Part shown: piece after piece, positions 25,760-34,150 of the stretch
Layout: the number at the start of each line of letters is the position of its first letter
Position numbering within the stretch: position 1 is the stretch's first letter
Assembly (NCBI GenBank): GCA_017643685.1
Contig: JAEPMY010000020.1
Span: forward strand, 1-43,487
Origin: Sneathiella sp.
GTDB lineage: Bacteria; Pseudomonadota; Alphaproteobacteria; Sneathiellales; Sneathiellaceae
DNA: 43,487 nt
Direction: 5' to 3'
Translations under genes and position numbers: made by a program
Notes under the pieces: model-generated
Seen by the model: the letters and a program-made list of their open reading frames with translations, nothing else
What the model was told of the DNA's origin: nothing
Database searches by the model: none

Positions 25760-27061
25760 TTATTTCGGCATGTTCAGCCGTATGGCAATGGAAAGGGCAT
25801 GTGCCCCTAGGCCTTCTGAGTTGGCCAAATCCACCGCCGGTGGGCCGATTTTTTGCAATCCTTCAGCGTCCAGCTTAATCAGAGAGGAGCGTTTCATAAA
25901 GTCCAGTGTTGAAAGTCCGGATGAAAAGCGTGCGGTTCTGGCTGTCGGTAACACATGGTTAGGTCCGGCGATATAGTCCCCAATTGCCTCTGGTGTGTAG
26001 CGCCCGAGGAAGATCGCACCAGCATGAGAGATTTTCTCTGATAGGAGATCAGGGTCATCGACGCAAAGCTCTAAATGTTCAGGTGCGAGCCTGTCGACAA
26101 GGGCTGGAGCCTGATCCATATGATCAACGACAATGATCACACCATAATTCTTCCAACTCTCCCCTGCGATATCTGTGCGCGGGAGCGTAGTGAGGTGATG
26201 CTGTACCGCCTTTTCTACTTCTTCAGCATAGGTAGCGTCGTCGGTGATTAAAATGCTCTGCGCAACCGGATCATGCTCTGCTTGAGACAGAAGATCCGCG
26301 GCAATCCAGGCAGGATCATTTTTATTGTCCGCGACCACTAGGATTTCGGACGGACCGGCAATCATATCGATGCCAACGGTTCCAAAAACCTGCTTTTTAG
26401 CTGTGGCAACAAATGCATTTCCAGGGCCGACGATTTTATCGACTTTGGCAATTGTGTCTGTTCCATACGCAAGGGCAGCAACGGCTTGAGCACCGCCAAT
26501 ACGATACACTTCATCAACACCGCAAAGATCAGCCGCCGCAAGCACGAGAGGGTTAATCGTACCATCTGGTGTCGGAACCACCATCACAAGGCGTGTCGCG
26601 CCTGCCACCTTCGCAGGAATAGCGTTCATCAATACAGAGGAAGGATAGGTGGCAAGACCGCCTGGAACATAAAGGCCGACAGCCTCAATCGCAGTCCAGC
26701 GATAACCGAGCTCAATCCCGTCTGCATCTGTATAGCGGAGGTTTTCAGGTTTCTGCTTCTCGTGATAGGATTTAATGCGCTCTGCCGCGATGGAGAGCGC
26801 AGATAATGTCTTCTCATCACATTTGGCTTTAGCTGCCTTTATCTCTTCGGAAGTGACTTTGAGGTCAGCCCCGGATTTCAGGTCAAGTCGATCAAACTGG
26901 TTTGTATATTCAATCACGGCTTCATCGCCGCGATTTTTGACATCCTGCAAAATACGAGCAACCGTGTCATTGACATCGGCATCGGTCTCTCGCTTTTGGC
27001 CGAGAACATCCTGAAAACGTTGTTCAAAATCGGCGTCAGAAATGGAAAATCTAGCGCTCAT
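25760..27061 (-). CDS. hisD: Histidinol dehydrogenase
   Basis: A 433-residue enzyme for the last two steps of histidine synthesis, oxidising L-histidinol to L-histidine with NAD. Visible signatures: [24 protein letters not shown]-like segment, [13 protein letters not shown], the KIVGPGN motif, [14 protein letters not shown], the zinc region LLSQAEHDP and APEHLEL, and GPNHVLPT near the C-terminus. Length is normal. Its start overlaps the 3' end of hisG by 11 nt, so the two are translationally coupled. Confidence 0.98.
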   Translation of the reverse strand: MSARFSISDADFEQRFQDVLGQKRETDADVNDTVARILQDVKNRGDEAVIEYTNQFDRLDLKSGADLKVTSEEIKAAKAKCDEKTLSALSIAAERIKSYHEKQKPENLRYTDADGIELGYRWTAIEAVGLYVPGGLATYPSSVLMNAIPAKVAGATRLVMVVPTPDGTINPLVLAAADLCGVDEVYRIGGAQAVAALAYGTDTIAKVDKIVGPGNAFVATAKKQVFGTVGIDMIAGPSEILVVADNKNDPAWIAADLLSQAEHDPVAQSILITDDATYAEEVEKAVQHHLTTLPRTDIAGESWKNYGVIIVVDHMDQAPALVDRLAPEHLELCVDDPDLLSEKISHAGAIFLGRYTPEAIGDYIAGPNHVLPTARTARFSSGLSTLDFMKRSSLIKLDAEGLQKIGPPAVDLANSEGLGAHALSIAIRLNMPK

Positions 27062-27713
27062 TCACAGCCTCCCGAAATTTCTCAATCCAGCCGTTTAGTT
27101 CAACAGAGCGGGTTTTGAGTGCCGCCCGGTTGACGACAAGACGAGAGGTGATATCGAGGATCTTTTCCACTTCTACAAGGCCGTTCGCTTTTAGCGTCGC
27201 ACCTGATGAAACCAAGTCAACAATACGGCGGCAAAGACCAAGGCCCGGCGCAAGTTCCATAGCACCGGAAAGCTTGATGCACTCAGCCTGAATGCCCTGA
27301 CTTGCAAAATGTTGGTGTGTGAGATTTGGATATTTAGTTGCGATGCGAACGTGACTCCACCGCTGTGGGTCTTTGTCATCTTCAAGATCTGTTGGCTGAG
27401 CCACCGCAAGATAGCAGTGCCCAATATCCAGATCGAGAGGCGCATAAATCTCTGAATAGTTATGCTCAAGCAACACATCATTACCTGCAACACCAAGCTG
27501 CGCAGCGCCAAAGGCCACAAATGTTGCCACGTCAAAGGAGCGAACTCGAATGATGGAAATATTTGGATGGTTGGTTTTGAAATGCAGCAGACGGCTGGCC
27601 GGGTCATCAAATGCCGACTCTGGTTCAATGCCCACTTTTCGGATCAGGGGCATTACCTCTTTCAAAATACGCCCTTTTGGCAGGGCGATCACCAACTCTT
27701 CAGTGGAGGACAC
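27051..27713 (-). CDS. hisG: ATP phosphoribosyltransferase, short form
   Basis: First enzyme of histidine synthesis, joining ATP and PRPP. At 220 residues it is the short form, which lacks the C-terminal regulatory ACT-like domain and needs HisZ; no hisZ is in this window. Motifs: [14 protein letters not shown] at the start, [10 protein letters not shown], and the PRPP-binding segment [14 protein letters not shown]. The start is GTG (27711-27713) with CGGAG 8 nt upstream. Overlaps hisD. Confidence 0.96.
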   Translation of the reverse strand: MSSTEELVIALPKGRILKEVMPLIRKVGIEPESAFDDPASRLLHFKTNHPNISIIRVRSFDVATFVAFGAAQLGVAGNDVLLEHNYSEIYAPLDLDIGHCYLAVAQPTDLEDDKDPQRWSHVRIATKYPNLTHQHFASQGIQAECIKLSGAMELAPGLGLCRRIVDLVSSGATLKANGLVEVEKILDITSRLVVNRAALKTRSVELNGWIEKFREAVNER

Positions 27714-27790
27714 TTATTTGCTCCGTATTCAGTAACCTACTGGTTTCTTATATCAGGTTCTGTTGTCAAAAAATAAATGGGAAATTTGGA

Positions 27791-28237
27791 TTAGCTGTTT
27801 TCTTTGTCCAATTCATGTGCGGGAATGACATCTGTCTCCCACGCATCGCCCACGTCGGTCAGGGCTATGTCCACGCATTCTACGCTAAGGGCAATGCTAG
27901 TGCTGCCCGCAAAATGGAGAGTCAGCTCTGCGGCACCATCCTCACCTGCAGTGGCTTCGAGTGAAAGAAGTTCAAGTGCAGTGTCTGGGTTTTGTGGCAG
28001 ATTTTGGCGGCGGGCGCTCAATATATCCGTGATTAACAGGCCAGATCGGGTGCGATGACCTGTTTTTGATGCCGAGCGATCAAATTGTTCCCACATAAAG
28101 CGAGAGGCAGTCATCGTAAATTGACGGCTTTTAGAGGAATAGCTGAGCTCTCCCGGGCTTGTAATCGCCCCCTCCAACGCAGCGGAGAGGATCTCAACCT
28201 CATCTGCACTAATGGCTTTTAGCTTCAATCCGTTCAT
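27791..28237 (-). CDS. DUF2948 family protein
   Basis: A 148-residue protein of DUF2948, recognised from LKAISADEVEILSAALEGAI, the FMWEQ segment, RTRSGLLI and the C-terminal LSVECVDIALTDVG pattern. Function is unknown. It is alphaproteobacterial and characteristically lies between murA and hisG/hisD, as here, 29 nt after murA. No signal peptide or membrane helix. Confidence 0.88.
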   Translation of the reverse strand: MNGLKLKAISADEVEILSAALEGAITSPGELSYSSKSRQFTMTASRFMWEQFDRSASKTGHRTRSGLLITDILSARRQNLPQNPDTALELLSLEATAGEDGAAELTLHFAGSTSIALSVECVDIALTDVGDAWETDVIPAHELDKENS

Positions 28238-28266
28238 CTTGACCTGATCCTGCTTGTTCTTTTGCG

Positions 28267-29556
28267 TCAGTCTCCCTGAGCGCGTGAAATATCCGCACCG
28301 CAGGCAGCCAGTTTTTCTTCTAGCCTCTCATATCCGCGGTCCAGATGATATACCCGATTGATAACTGTTTCACCGCTTGCTGCCAAGCCCGCAAGTACCA
28401 GTGAGACAGAGGCTCTCAGGTCTGTAGCCATAACAGGAGCGCCAACCAGCTCTTTTGCACCGCGCACCATAGCCGATCGGCCATGAACATTAATGTTCGC
28501 GCCAAGGCGTGAAAGCTCCGGTACATGCATGAAGCGGTTTTCGAAAATGGTTTCCGTGATCATCGAGGCCCCGCTTGAAACTGTCATTAGTGCCATAAGT
28601 TGCGCTTGCATATCAGTTGGGTAGCCGGGGTAAGGTTGTGTTTGAACGTCAACGCCCAGAATAGGACTATTCGGGTCACGGCTGACGATCATGCCATTTT
28701 CCGTCCGTTCAACGGTGATCCCGGCTTCTTCCATCACCTCAATGACCGCTTCGATCAGGTCTGCACGGGTATTGGTAAGCTCAACCTTTCCGCCTGTAAT
28801 CGCGGCGGCCATGGCATAAGTGCCGGTTTCAATCCGGTCTGGCATAACAGAATATTCTGCGCCGTGTAGTTTTGGCTTGCCTGTGACAACAAGGCGATCG
28901 GTTCCGATCCCTTCGATATCAGCGCCCATCGCCTGCAGCAGCAGAACCAAATCAGTAATTTCCGGTTCACGCGCAGCATTTTCAAGCACTGTGACACCAT
29001 CCGCAAGGCAGGCGGCCATCAGCAAATCTTCGGTCGCGCCAACGGAGACTGTATCAAAACGAATTTCCGCGCCTTTCAAGCCGTTTGGTGCTTCTGCGAC
29101 CATGTAACCAGCTTCAATGTCGATTTTGGCGCCCATGGCTTCCAACCCATCAACATGAAGGTTCATGGGGCGGGTGCCAATTGCGCAGCCACCTGGAAGA
29201 GAGACTTTTGCCTTGCCAACACGTGCGAGAAGGGGGCCCAACACCAGTGCGCCCGCCCGCATTTTTCGGACAATATCGTACGGGGCTTCGGTGTTGGTGA
29301 TTTCTTCAGCCGTCAGGCATATGGAACGCCCGGCAGAACTGCCACCATCATGCCCGTTCATATGGGCTTTGACACCATGCTGACATAATAGATTAATCAG
29401 AGTTGTAATATCAGCCACATGAGGCAAATTACGAAGCGTAACGGTCTCGTCAGTTAAAAGACAGGCAACCATAAGCGGCAATGCGGCATTTTTGGCGCCG
29501 CTGATTTCAATTTTACCATATAGAGGCTTGCCGCCCCGGATGCGAATGCTGTCCAT
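28267..29556 (-). CDS. murA: UDP-N-acetylglucosamine 1-carboxyvinyltransferase
   Basis: First committed enzyme of peptidoglycan synthesis, adding enolpyruvate from PEP to UDP-GlcNAc; target of fosfomycin. 429 residues, normal length. It begins with [24 protein letters not shown]; the active-site Cys is in [38 protein letters not shown] and [17 protein letters not shown] are the usual later motifs. The catalytic Cys is intact, so it should be fosfomycin-sensitive in type. First gene of the conserved minus-strand block. Confidence 0.98.
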   Translation of the reverse strand: MDSIRIRGGKPLYGKIEISGAKNAALPLMVACLLTDETVTLRNLPHVADITTLINLLCQHGVKAHMNGHDGGSSAGRSICLTAEEITNTEAPYDIVRKMRAGALVLGPLLARVGKAKVSLPGGCAIGTRPMNLHVDGLEAMGAKIDIEAGYMVAEAPNGLKGAEIRFDTVSVGATEDLLMAACLADGVTVLENAAREPEITDLVLLLQAMGADIEGIGTDRLVVTGKPKLHGAEYSVMPDRIETGTYAMAAAITGGKVELTNTRADLIEAVIEVMEEAGITVERTENGMIVSRDPNSPILGVDVQTQPYPGYPTDMQAQLMALMTVSSGASMITETIFENRFMHVPELSRLGANINVHGRSAMVRGAKELVGAPVMATDLRASVSLVLAGLAASGETVINRVYHLDRGYERLEEKLAACGADISRAQGD

Positions 29557-29600
29557 ATTTTTAAATATTCCTGAATAAGCCGGAAAATAAACCGGTTTTT

Positions 29601-29636
29601 AAAAGCAAAAGAGGCGCCGTGCAAGTGTGACGCCTC
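29601..29636 (-). terminator. Terminator of dcd
   Basis: On the minus strand GAGGCG (29631-29636) pairs with CGCCTC (29611-29616) around a loosely paired 14-nt interior, followed by TTTTGCTTTT. It lies between dcd and murA, so murA probably has its own promoter. Confidence 0.7.
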
Positions 29637-29671
29637 AATTAATTGCCTTTGGATTATGGCAAGGATAGGGC

Positions 29672-30226
29672 TTAGAGCCTTGGGAGGGTAACGCCCGTCT
29701 GTCCGAAATACTTACCTGCGCGATCTTTATAAGATACTTCGCAAGGTTCATTGCCTTTTAGGAACAAGAACTGACAGGCTCCCTCGTTGGCATAAATCTT
29801 TGCTGGAAGCGGCGTTGTGTTTGAAAACTCAAGGGTTACATGACCTTCCCACTCCGGCTCGAGCGGGGTGACATTCACGATGATCCCGCAGCGGGCATAA
29901 GTGGATTTACCAAGGCAAATCACCAGAACATCACGAGGAATGCGGAAATACTCGACTGTTCGCGCCAGTGCAAATGAGTTTGGCGGAATCACACAGACGT
30001 CTGTTTTTCTGTCAACAAAACTGTCATCGGAGAAGTTTTTTGGGTCAACAGTTGCCGAATCCACATTGGTAAAAATTTTAAACTCGTCAGATACCCGTGC
30101 GTCATATCCATAAGAGGAAAGGCCGTATGAGATCATATTTTCCCGTTTCTGGCTCTCCACAAACGGTTCGATCATTTTCTGTTCCTGCGCGGCAGTTCTA
30201 ATCCATTTATCGGACAGGATGGACAT
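29672..30226 (-). CDS. dcd: dCTP deaminase
   Basis: A 184-residue homotrimeric enzyme converting dCTP to dUTP for thymidylate synthesis. It starts [13 protein letters not shown] and shows [18 protein letters not shown], the [31 protein letters not shown] active-site region, [38 protein letters not shown]-like core and the end [13 protein letters not shown]. An in-frame ATG 63 nt earlier would add a non-homologous extension, so 30226 is preferred. Both this gene and the small charged protein upstream lie on the minus strand. Confidence 0.96.
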   Translation of the reverse strand: MSILSDKWIRTAAQEQKMIEPFVESQKRENMISYGLSSYGYDARVSDEFKIFTNVDSATVDPKNFSDDSFVDRKTDVCVIPPNSFALARTVEYFRIPRDVLVICLGKSTYARCGIIVNVTPLEPEWEGHVTLEFSNTTPLPAKIYANEGACQFLFLKGNEPCEVSYKDRAGKYFGQTGVTLPRL

Positions 30227-30317
30227 GCGTATGGGTCTCCCAAGGTTATAGCGTTTCGGCATCTTATAGATAGTTATGCCGTGGGCCAAGCCTTACCTCA
30301 ACCGGATTGGTAAGGGA

Positions 30318-30485
30318 TCAATCCGTTAGGCGGTTTTTGTTTTTGATGGCATCTGGTGCAGCTGCACCTCGGCCCCTTTGAAGGGCTTTGCGTTTTCTCA
30401 AATTTTCCCGAAGAGCGTCGGAAAGACGATCAGCCTTCTCTTGCCGCTCTTTGTCTCTGTTCTGCTTTTTGTCGTTGTCAGTCAT
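30318..30485 (-). CDS. Small highly charged protein (55 residues)
   Basis: The minus strand encodes 55 codons from ATG 30485 to TGA 30318. The product starts MTDNDKKQNRDKERQEK and continues RLSDALRENLRKRKALQRGRG; it is very rich in Lys, Arg, Glu and Asp and should form one amphipathic helix with a disordered end. I recall similar short proteins (ALRENLRRRKAQ-like core) annotated as hypothetical in many alphaproteobacteria, which supports it as a real gene. There is no strong ribosome site. It lies about 90 nt upstream of dcd on the same strand. Function unknown. Confidence 0.65.
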   Translation of the reverse strand: MTDNDKKQNRDKERQEKADRLSDALRENLRKRKALQRGRGAAAPDAIKNKNRLTD

Positions 30486-30606
30486 CGTCAATTCTCAATG
30501 TTTTTCCTCATTCACCTAATCAGATTCCAAGAATTTGGCAAGAAAGAGTGAACTGGCACCCGATCTGCAACGACATACCCAAGAGCAAGGCAAAGGAGGA
30601 AATGTG

Positions 30607-30771
30607 ATGCAAAATGCAACAGTATACCAGAAAGGCCGTACCAATGTGCAAGAAGAGGCAGCAAGAAAACTTATACAAGCTGTGGGGTTGAAAGCTGCAG
30701 TTCGCTATTGCCGCTCGCAGCAATTAATTGGTCTGGAAAATTCTATTAAACGGCTTTCAGGCACCGGGTAA
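30607..30771 (+). CDS. Small hypothetical protein (54 residues)
   Basis: ATG 30607 has an excellent AAGGAGG 7 nt upstream, a stronger start than most genes here. The product (MQNATVYQKGRTNVQEE, then AARKLIQAVGLKAAVRYCRSQQLIGLENSIKRL) is basic and mainly helical with one Cys. I do not recognise a family. It lies just before tRNA-Thr; divergent to the 55-residue gene. An in-frame ATG at 30535 would extend it upstream through the ribosome site and is less likely. Confidence 0.55.
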   Translation: MQNATVYQKGRTNVQEEAARKLIQAVGLKAAVRYCRSQQLIGLENSIKRLSGTG

Positions 30772-30825
30772 TTTGGTCTCTAACTATTGCGTTTTTTCTT
30801 GAATTTACGTATTTATAGAAACTCT

Positions 30826-30853
30826 TTGACAAGGGCGCAAAACCTTATATATT
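30826..30853 (+). promoter_or_regulatory. Promoter of tRNA-Thr
   Basis: TTGACA (30826-30831), a 16-nt spacer and TATATT (30848-30853): a near-consensus sigma-70 promoter placing the transcription start about 15 nt before the tRNA. Confidence 0.8.
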
Positions 30854-30875
30854 CCGCGCTGTTCTAACAGATTTT

Positions 30876-30950
<75 letters not shown>

Positions 30951-31121
30951 TCCTCACCTCTTGGATTTGAAAGCAGAACTCCCAAAAATATTCGGGATAA
31001 ATGTATTACTTCGCACATAATAGCGATTTAATACGTGCGCGCGTGCGCTCTTCTTATATAAGTTAACCTTCTGTAATTTAGGCGTTTCAGGGCGTTTTTC
31101 ATCGCTAGTTGAGGGGGCGTA

Positions 31122-31610
31122 TTGGATATCGGGTTAATTGCGGCGAAGATCTTTGGGATGTCAGATGAAGTCTGGCGGCGGCATGCCAATCCGTGGAGCG
31201 GCTGGAGCAGAGTGAGTATTCTACCGCTAATCGCTTTGGCTGCCTGGAGCCGGGTATGGATTGATTACTGGGCGTTTGGTCTTGGAGTGGCAATTGTGAT
31301 ATGGAGTTGGCTAAATCCCCGAATTTTTCCAGAGCCGAAAAGCCTCGATAATTGGATGTCTAAAGGAGTGCTTGGTGAGCAGATTTGGCTGAGAAGGCAT
31401 GAGATCCCTATACCATTTGAATTTGCAAGAATAACAACGCTTTTGAATATGAGCGCCGGCCTTGGCGCTATTCCGTTTATATACGGAATAATTCAGTTGG
31501 ATATCATAATCACCATATGTGGGATGGTGATTATGATGCTTTCTAAGTTGTGGTTTATTGACCGGATGGTTTGGCTGTTTGAGCTGACAAATAAGAGAGC
31601 CAAGCCATGA
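31122..31610 (+). CDS. Membrane protein, probably DUF6653 family
   Basis: A 162-residue protein with a conserved-looking start region (MSDEVWRRHANPWSGWSR), a hydrophobic pair (ILPLIALAAWSRVWIDYWAFGLGVAIVIWSWLNPR region), the polar stretch NWMSKGVLGEQIWLRR, and two more helices. I associate this pattern with DUF6653, function unknown, from memory only. The start is uncertain: TTG 31122 has GGGGG about 5 nt upstream; ATG 31158 is the alternative and begins exactly at the conserved MSDEVW. It ends 10 nt before the convergent marR stop. Confidence 0.65.
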   Translation: MDIGLIAAKIFGMSDEVWRRHANPWSGWSRVSILPLIALAAWSRVWIDYWAFGLGVAIVIWSWLNPRIFPEPKSLDNWMSKGVLGEQIWLRRHEIPIPFEFARITTLLNMSAGLGAIPFIYGIIQLDIIITICGMVIMMLSKLWFIDRMVWLFELTNKRAKP

Positions 31611-31619
31611 TTTGAAAGG

Positions 31620-32066
31620 TCAGCTCAAGTTAGAGATGCTTCCAGATACCAGCCGGTATAATAGCTCTGATAGCTGGTCGAGTTCTTCCTCAGTCCACCG
31701 ATCTTGGAAGAAGTAACCCGCCCGTTTTTCAAAAGTAGCAAGCGCTTCTTCCAGTTTTGTATCACCAGCATTCGTTAAAGCAACAAATGCAATTCTGGCA
31801 TCGCGCTCATCTACCTGACGGTTGACCAGTCCGATTTTCTCCATTGGCGCCACCATACGTGTAACGGTAGAGGCGCTGACATGCATTCGTTTAGCTAACT
31901 CCGCGCGGGAGAGACGAGTATTTTCTGCTTTTTTAAGGTGCAGTAGCATAAAAAATTCGTTGATAGAGATACCATGCACTGAGGAAAATTCTCCCGCAAG
32001 GCGTGCACGAAGTTCGTCTGCGGACTGTAAAAGCCTTACCGCATTGAGGCTCGATAATGTTTTCAT
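31620..32066 (-). CDS. MarR family transcriptional regulator
   Basis: A 148-residue winged-helix repressor. After helix 1 come ISINEFFMLLHLKK, the recognition region LAKRMHVSASTVTRMVAPMEKIGLVNR, and the wing with DERDARIAFVALTNAG, all typical of MarR. ATG 32066 is chosen because the -10 element of the only good promoter ends 7 nt upstream and no ribosome site exists, pointing to a leaderless mRNA; the in-frame TTG at 32102 lies inside the operator. A 36-bp palindrome overlaps that promoter, so autorepression is likely. The amidohydrolase gene lies upstream on the same strand and could be a co-target. Ligand unknown. Confidence 0.9.
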   Translation of the reverse strand: MKTLSSLNAVRLLQSADELRARLAGEFSSVHGISINEFFMLLHLKKAENTRLSRAELAKRMHVSASTVTRMVAPMEKIGLVNRQVDERDARIAFVALTNAGDTKLEEALATFEKRAGYFFQDRWTEEELDQLSELLYRLVSGSISNLS

Positions 32067-32073
32067 GAAAAGT

Positions 32074-32102
32074 GATATAATGAATAATACTTGCAAATGC
32101 AA
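32074..32102 (-). promoter_or_regulatory. Promoter of marR, likely leaderless
   Basis: On the minus strand TTGCAT (32097-32102), 17-nt spacer and TATATC (32074-32079). The expected start point falls on or next to the A of the marR ATG at 32066. Confidence 0.6.
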
Positions 32103-32114
32103 GTATTATTCATT
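32079..32114. promoter_or_regulatory. MarR operator, 36-bp palindrome
   Basis: Two perfect 17-nt arms (32079-32095 and 32098-32114) flank two bases. The inner part is CTTGCA-AA-TGCAAG. It covers the -35 and spacer of the marR promoter, as expected for an autorepressor operator. It also lies 37 nt after the stop of the upstream amidohydrolase gene. Confidence 0.8.
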
Positions 32115-32150
32115 GCGTATCGAGTGAATGTGGAATTTTCTTGAATGAAG

Positions 32151-33902
32151 TTATTCAGCCAGTATTTCCTTTAAGGCTGAGAGGCCGAGTTTAATATGCT
32201 CCCAGGTGAGGGCGTGGACATCTGTCTCCTGGCCCGCTTTCCAAGTTTTAACCACCAGCAGGTCATCCGATTTATTCTTTAGGCTGAGCAGGGGAGATTT
32301 ATTAAATAGAGTGAAATCCGCTAACTTACCTTTTTTGATTGAGCCAATTTTCTCTTGCTGGCCGAGCTGCATGGCGCCGCCTATCGTCATGGCGAAAAGC
32401 GCTTGTTCAGCTGTTATTGCCTGATCGGCAGCTGTTAGTGTTTTTCCAGACTTTGACAGTCTCTGGGTCGCGGTTTTCATGACTCGGATAGCATTTACAG
32501 GGGTAGCTGGGTGATCCCCGTGAAGGCTGACGGCTATATTTTTCTCAAGTGCGGTTTTAACGGGCATATATCGGGCCGTTCGCTCTGGGCCAATGAGATG
32601 GGGCAGTGCATCACCGTAGAAATAGACGTGATCGACAAAGAACCCAGTGGACATGTTAAGGGCTTTAGCTCGGTCAAGCTGATCTGCAGTGATAAGGGCA
32701 TTATGTTCCAAGCGATGACGAAGGCCGGGTGTAGGTGCGGTTTTCTGAACCTCTTCAAAAATAGTGAGTGCTTCTTCAATCGCGCGCTCCCCCTGCACGT
32801 GAAGAGCTATTTGGTATCCTTTGGCGTGATAGGATGGAATTATTTTTCTGAGGTCATTTAGAGTGTAATTTAGATCTCCTCTGTGGGTATGAGGGATGCC
32901 CAGTCGATGCTTTGTGAGTTCACTATCGTGATATCCATCTTCAAAAGCTGCGCCACCCGTGAAAGGGGAGCCATCTAACCACAGCTTAAGCCCAAGGACC
33001 TTGAATCTGTCGTCCCCACCGAGAGGGTGTGCCTCTACCTGATTTGGCAGAAGGTATACAAATGTGCGGAGAGGGCTAATGTCTTCGCGGCTAATTTTTC
33101 GAAGGGAGGCGACGGGATCAGTGAGCCGTCCGACAGCCCCTGTAACACCAATTGTCGTATAGCCGGCTTTGGCATATTTCTTATATTGAAGACGGAGCAG
33201 TAGCTCGGATGCGTTTTCAGGTGCAGAAGGTGCTGCGCTCACAATTTTGCTAATTGCGGCAACCTCTCTAACCGTTCCGGTGAGTTTCCCTTTCTGGTCA
33301 CGGATAAAGCCTTCGGTGTGATCCTCTTTATCTATAATTTTAACGCCGGCCGCTTTGAAGGCGGCACTATTTAGATAAGCCTCATGCATCATTTGGGTAA
33401 GGATCACAATAGGACGATCGGATGAGAGAGCGTCAAGCTCTTCCAGAGTTGGTGAATCCAGATCATCAATGGCAACTGGATCCCAACCAAAAGAAATGAG
33501 CCAAGGTGTAAGTGCGAAACCATTCGCAGCTTCTTTAAGAGTGGTCATTATTTCACTGCGAGAATTATGAGTGAAGGCGCTGACATCAACGGTGGCACCA
33601 AGTAATGCCGCTGCTACGGGATGGGTGTGTGGTTCGATAAGGCCGGGAGTTAGAACTTGTTCACCAAGACTGATAATTGGCAAACTCTTTGTTTCCGCAG
33701 CAACTATAGCCGGTTGGCCAACGGCTTGAATGACGCCGTTTTTGACCCACACAGCATTTGTTTCTGGCTGATCTGCTTCCATCGTTAAGATGGTTCCCAT
33801 TAGCACATATTCTTGTTCTTGGCTGGAGGGGGTGAGATAGAGGTAACCAGCCGCTATAACTAGCAAAATAAGCATTAGTAAAGTAATGAAAAACTTAGGC
33901 AT
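32151..33902 (-). CDS. Membrane-anchored amidohydrolase (YtcJ-like, amidohydrolase_3)
   Basis: A 583-residue metal-dependent hydrolase. Residues 1 to about 28 form one hydrophobic helix (FFITLLMLILLVIAAGYLYL) that should anchor it facing the periplasm. The enzyme part begins VLMGTILTMEADQPETNAVWVKNGVIQAVG and has the metal-binding TPGLIEPHTHP, ALHVQGERAIEEAL, RHRLEHNALI and SLHGDHPATPVN segments of the YtcJ-type family, whose substrates are mostly unknown amides or carbamates. ATG 33902 has AGGGG 7 nt upstream; an earlier in-frame ATG at 33968 is not supported. The marR gene follows, with the operator between. Confidence 0.85.
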   Translation of the reverse strand: MPKFFITLLMLILLVIAAGYLYLTPSSQEQEYVLMGTILTMEADQPETNAVWVKNGVIQAVGQPAIVAAETKSLPIISLGEQVLTPGLIEPHTHPVAAALLGATVDVSAFTHNSRSEIMTTLKEAANGFALTPWLISFGWDPVAIDDLDSPTLEELDALSSDRPIVILTQMMHEAYLNSAAFKAAGVKIIDKEDHTEGFIRDQKGKLTGTVREVAAISKIVSAAPSAPENASELLLRLQYKKYAKAGYTTIGVTGAVGRLTDPVASLRKISREDISPLRTFVYLLPNQVEAHPLGGDDRFKVLGLKLWLDGSPFTGGAAFEDGYHDSELTKHRLGIPHTHRGDLNYTLNDLRKIIPSYHAKGYQIALHVQGERAIEEALTIFEEVQKTAPTPGLRHRLEHNALITADQLDRAKALNMSTGFFVDHVYFYGDALPHLIGPERTARYMPVKTALEKNIAVSLHGDHPATPVNAIRVMKTATQRLSKSGKTLTAADQAITAEQALFAMTIGGAMQLGQQEKIGSIKKGKLADFTLFNKSPLLSLKNKSDDLLVVKTWKAGQETDVHALTWEHIKLGLSALKEILAE

Positions 33903-34150
33903 GAAGATCCCCTCGAGAGTGCCTTTTTCCCGATTTTTGTTGGCACCGATCCAAGGTGCTAGCCCCATGTGCCATTGTCAATTCAGTTAAAATTAATAGG
34001 ATTTATTCTACGGGTTGCTAGATGCTTCGTGCTGCTCGGTAATCTGCCGATGCCATAAGCTCAGTTTATTTTTGTCATAATAATTTCATTGATCCGTGGT
34101 TGATTATACCTAACGGCATATTTTATTCGAATACCTAAGTATGGGGTGCG

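Noticed and set aside
27051-27713. Short hisG as a truncated gene
   Set aside because: 220 residues is the normal length of the HisZ-dependent short form, common in alphaproteobacteria, and all expected motifs are present.
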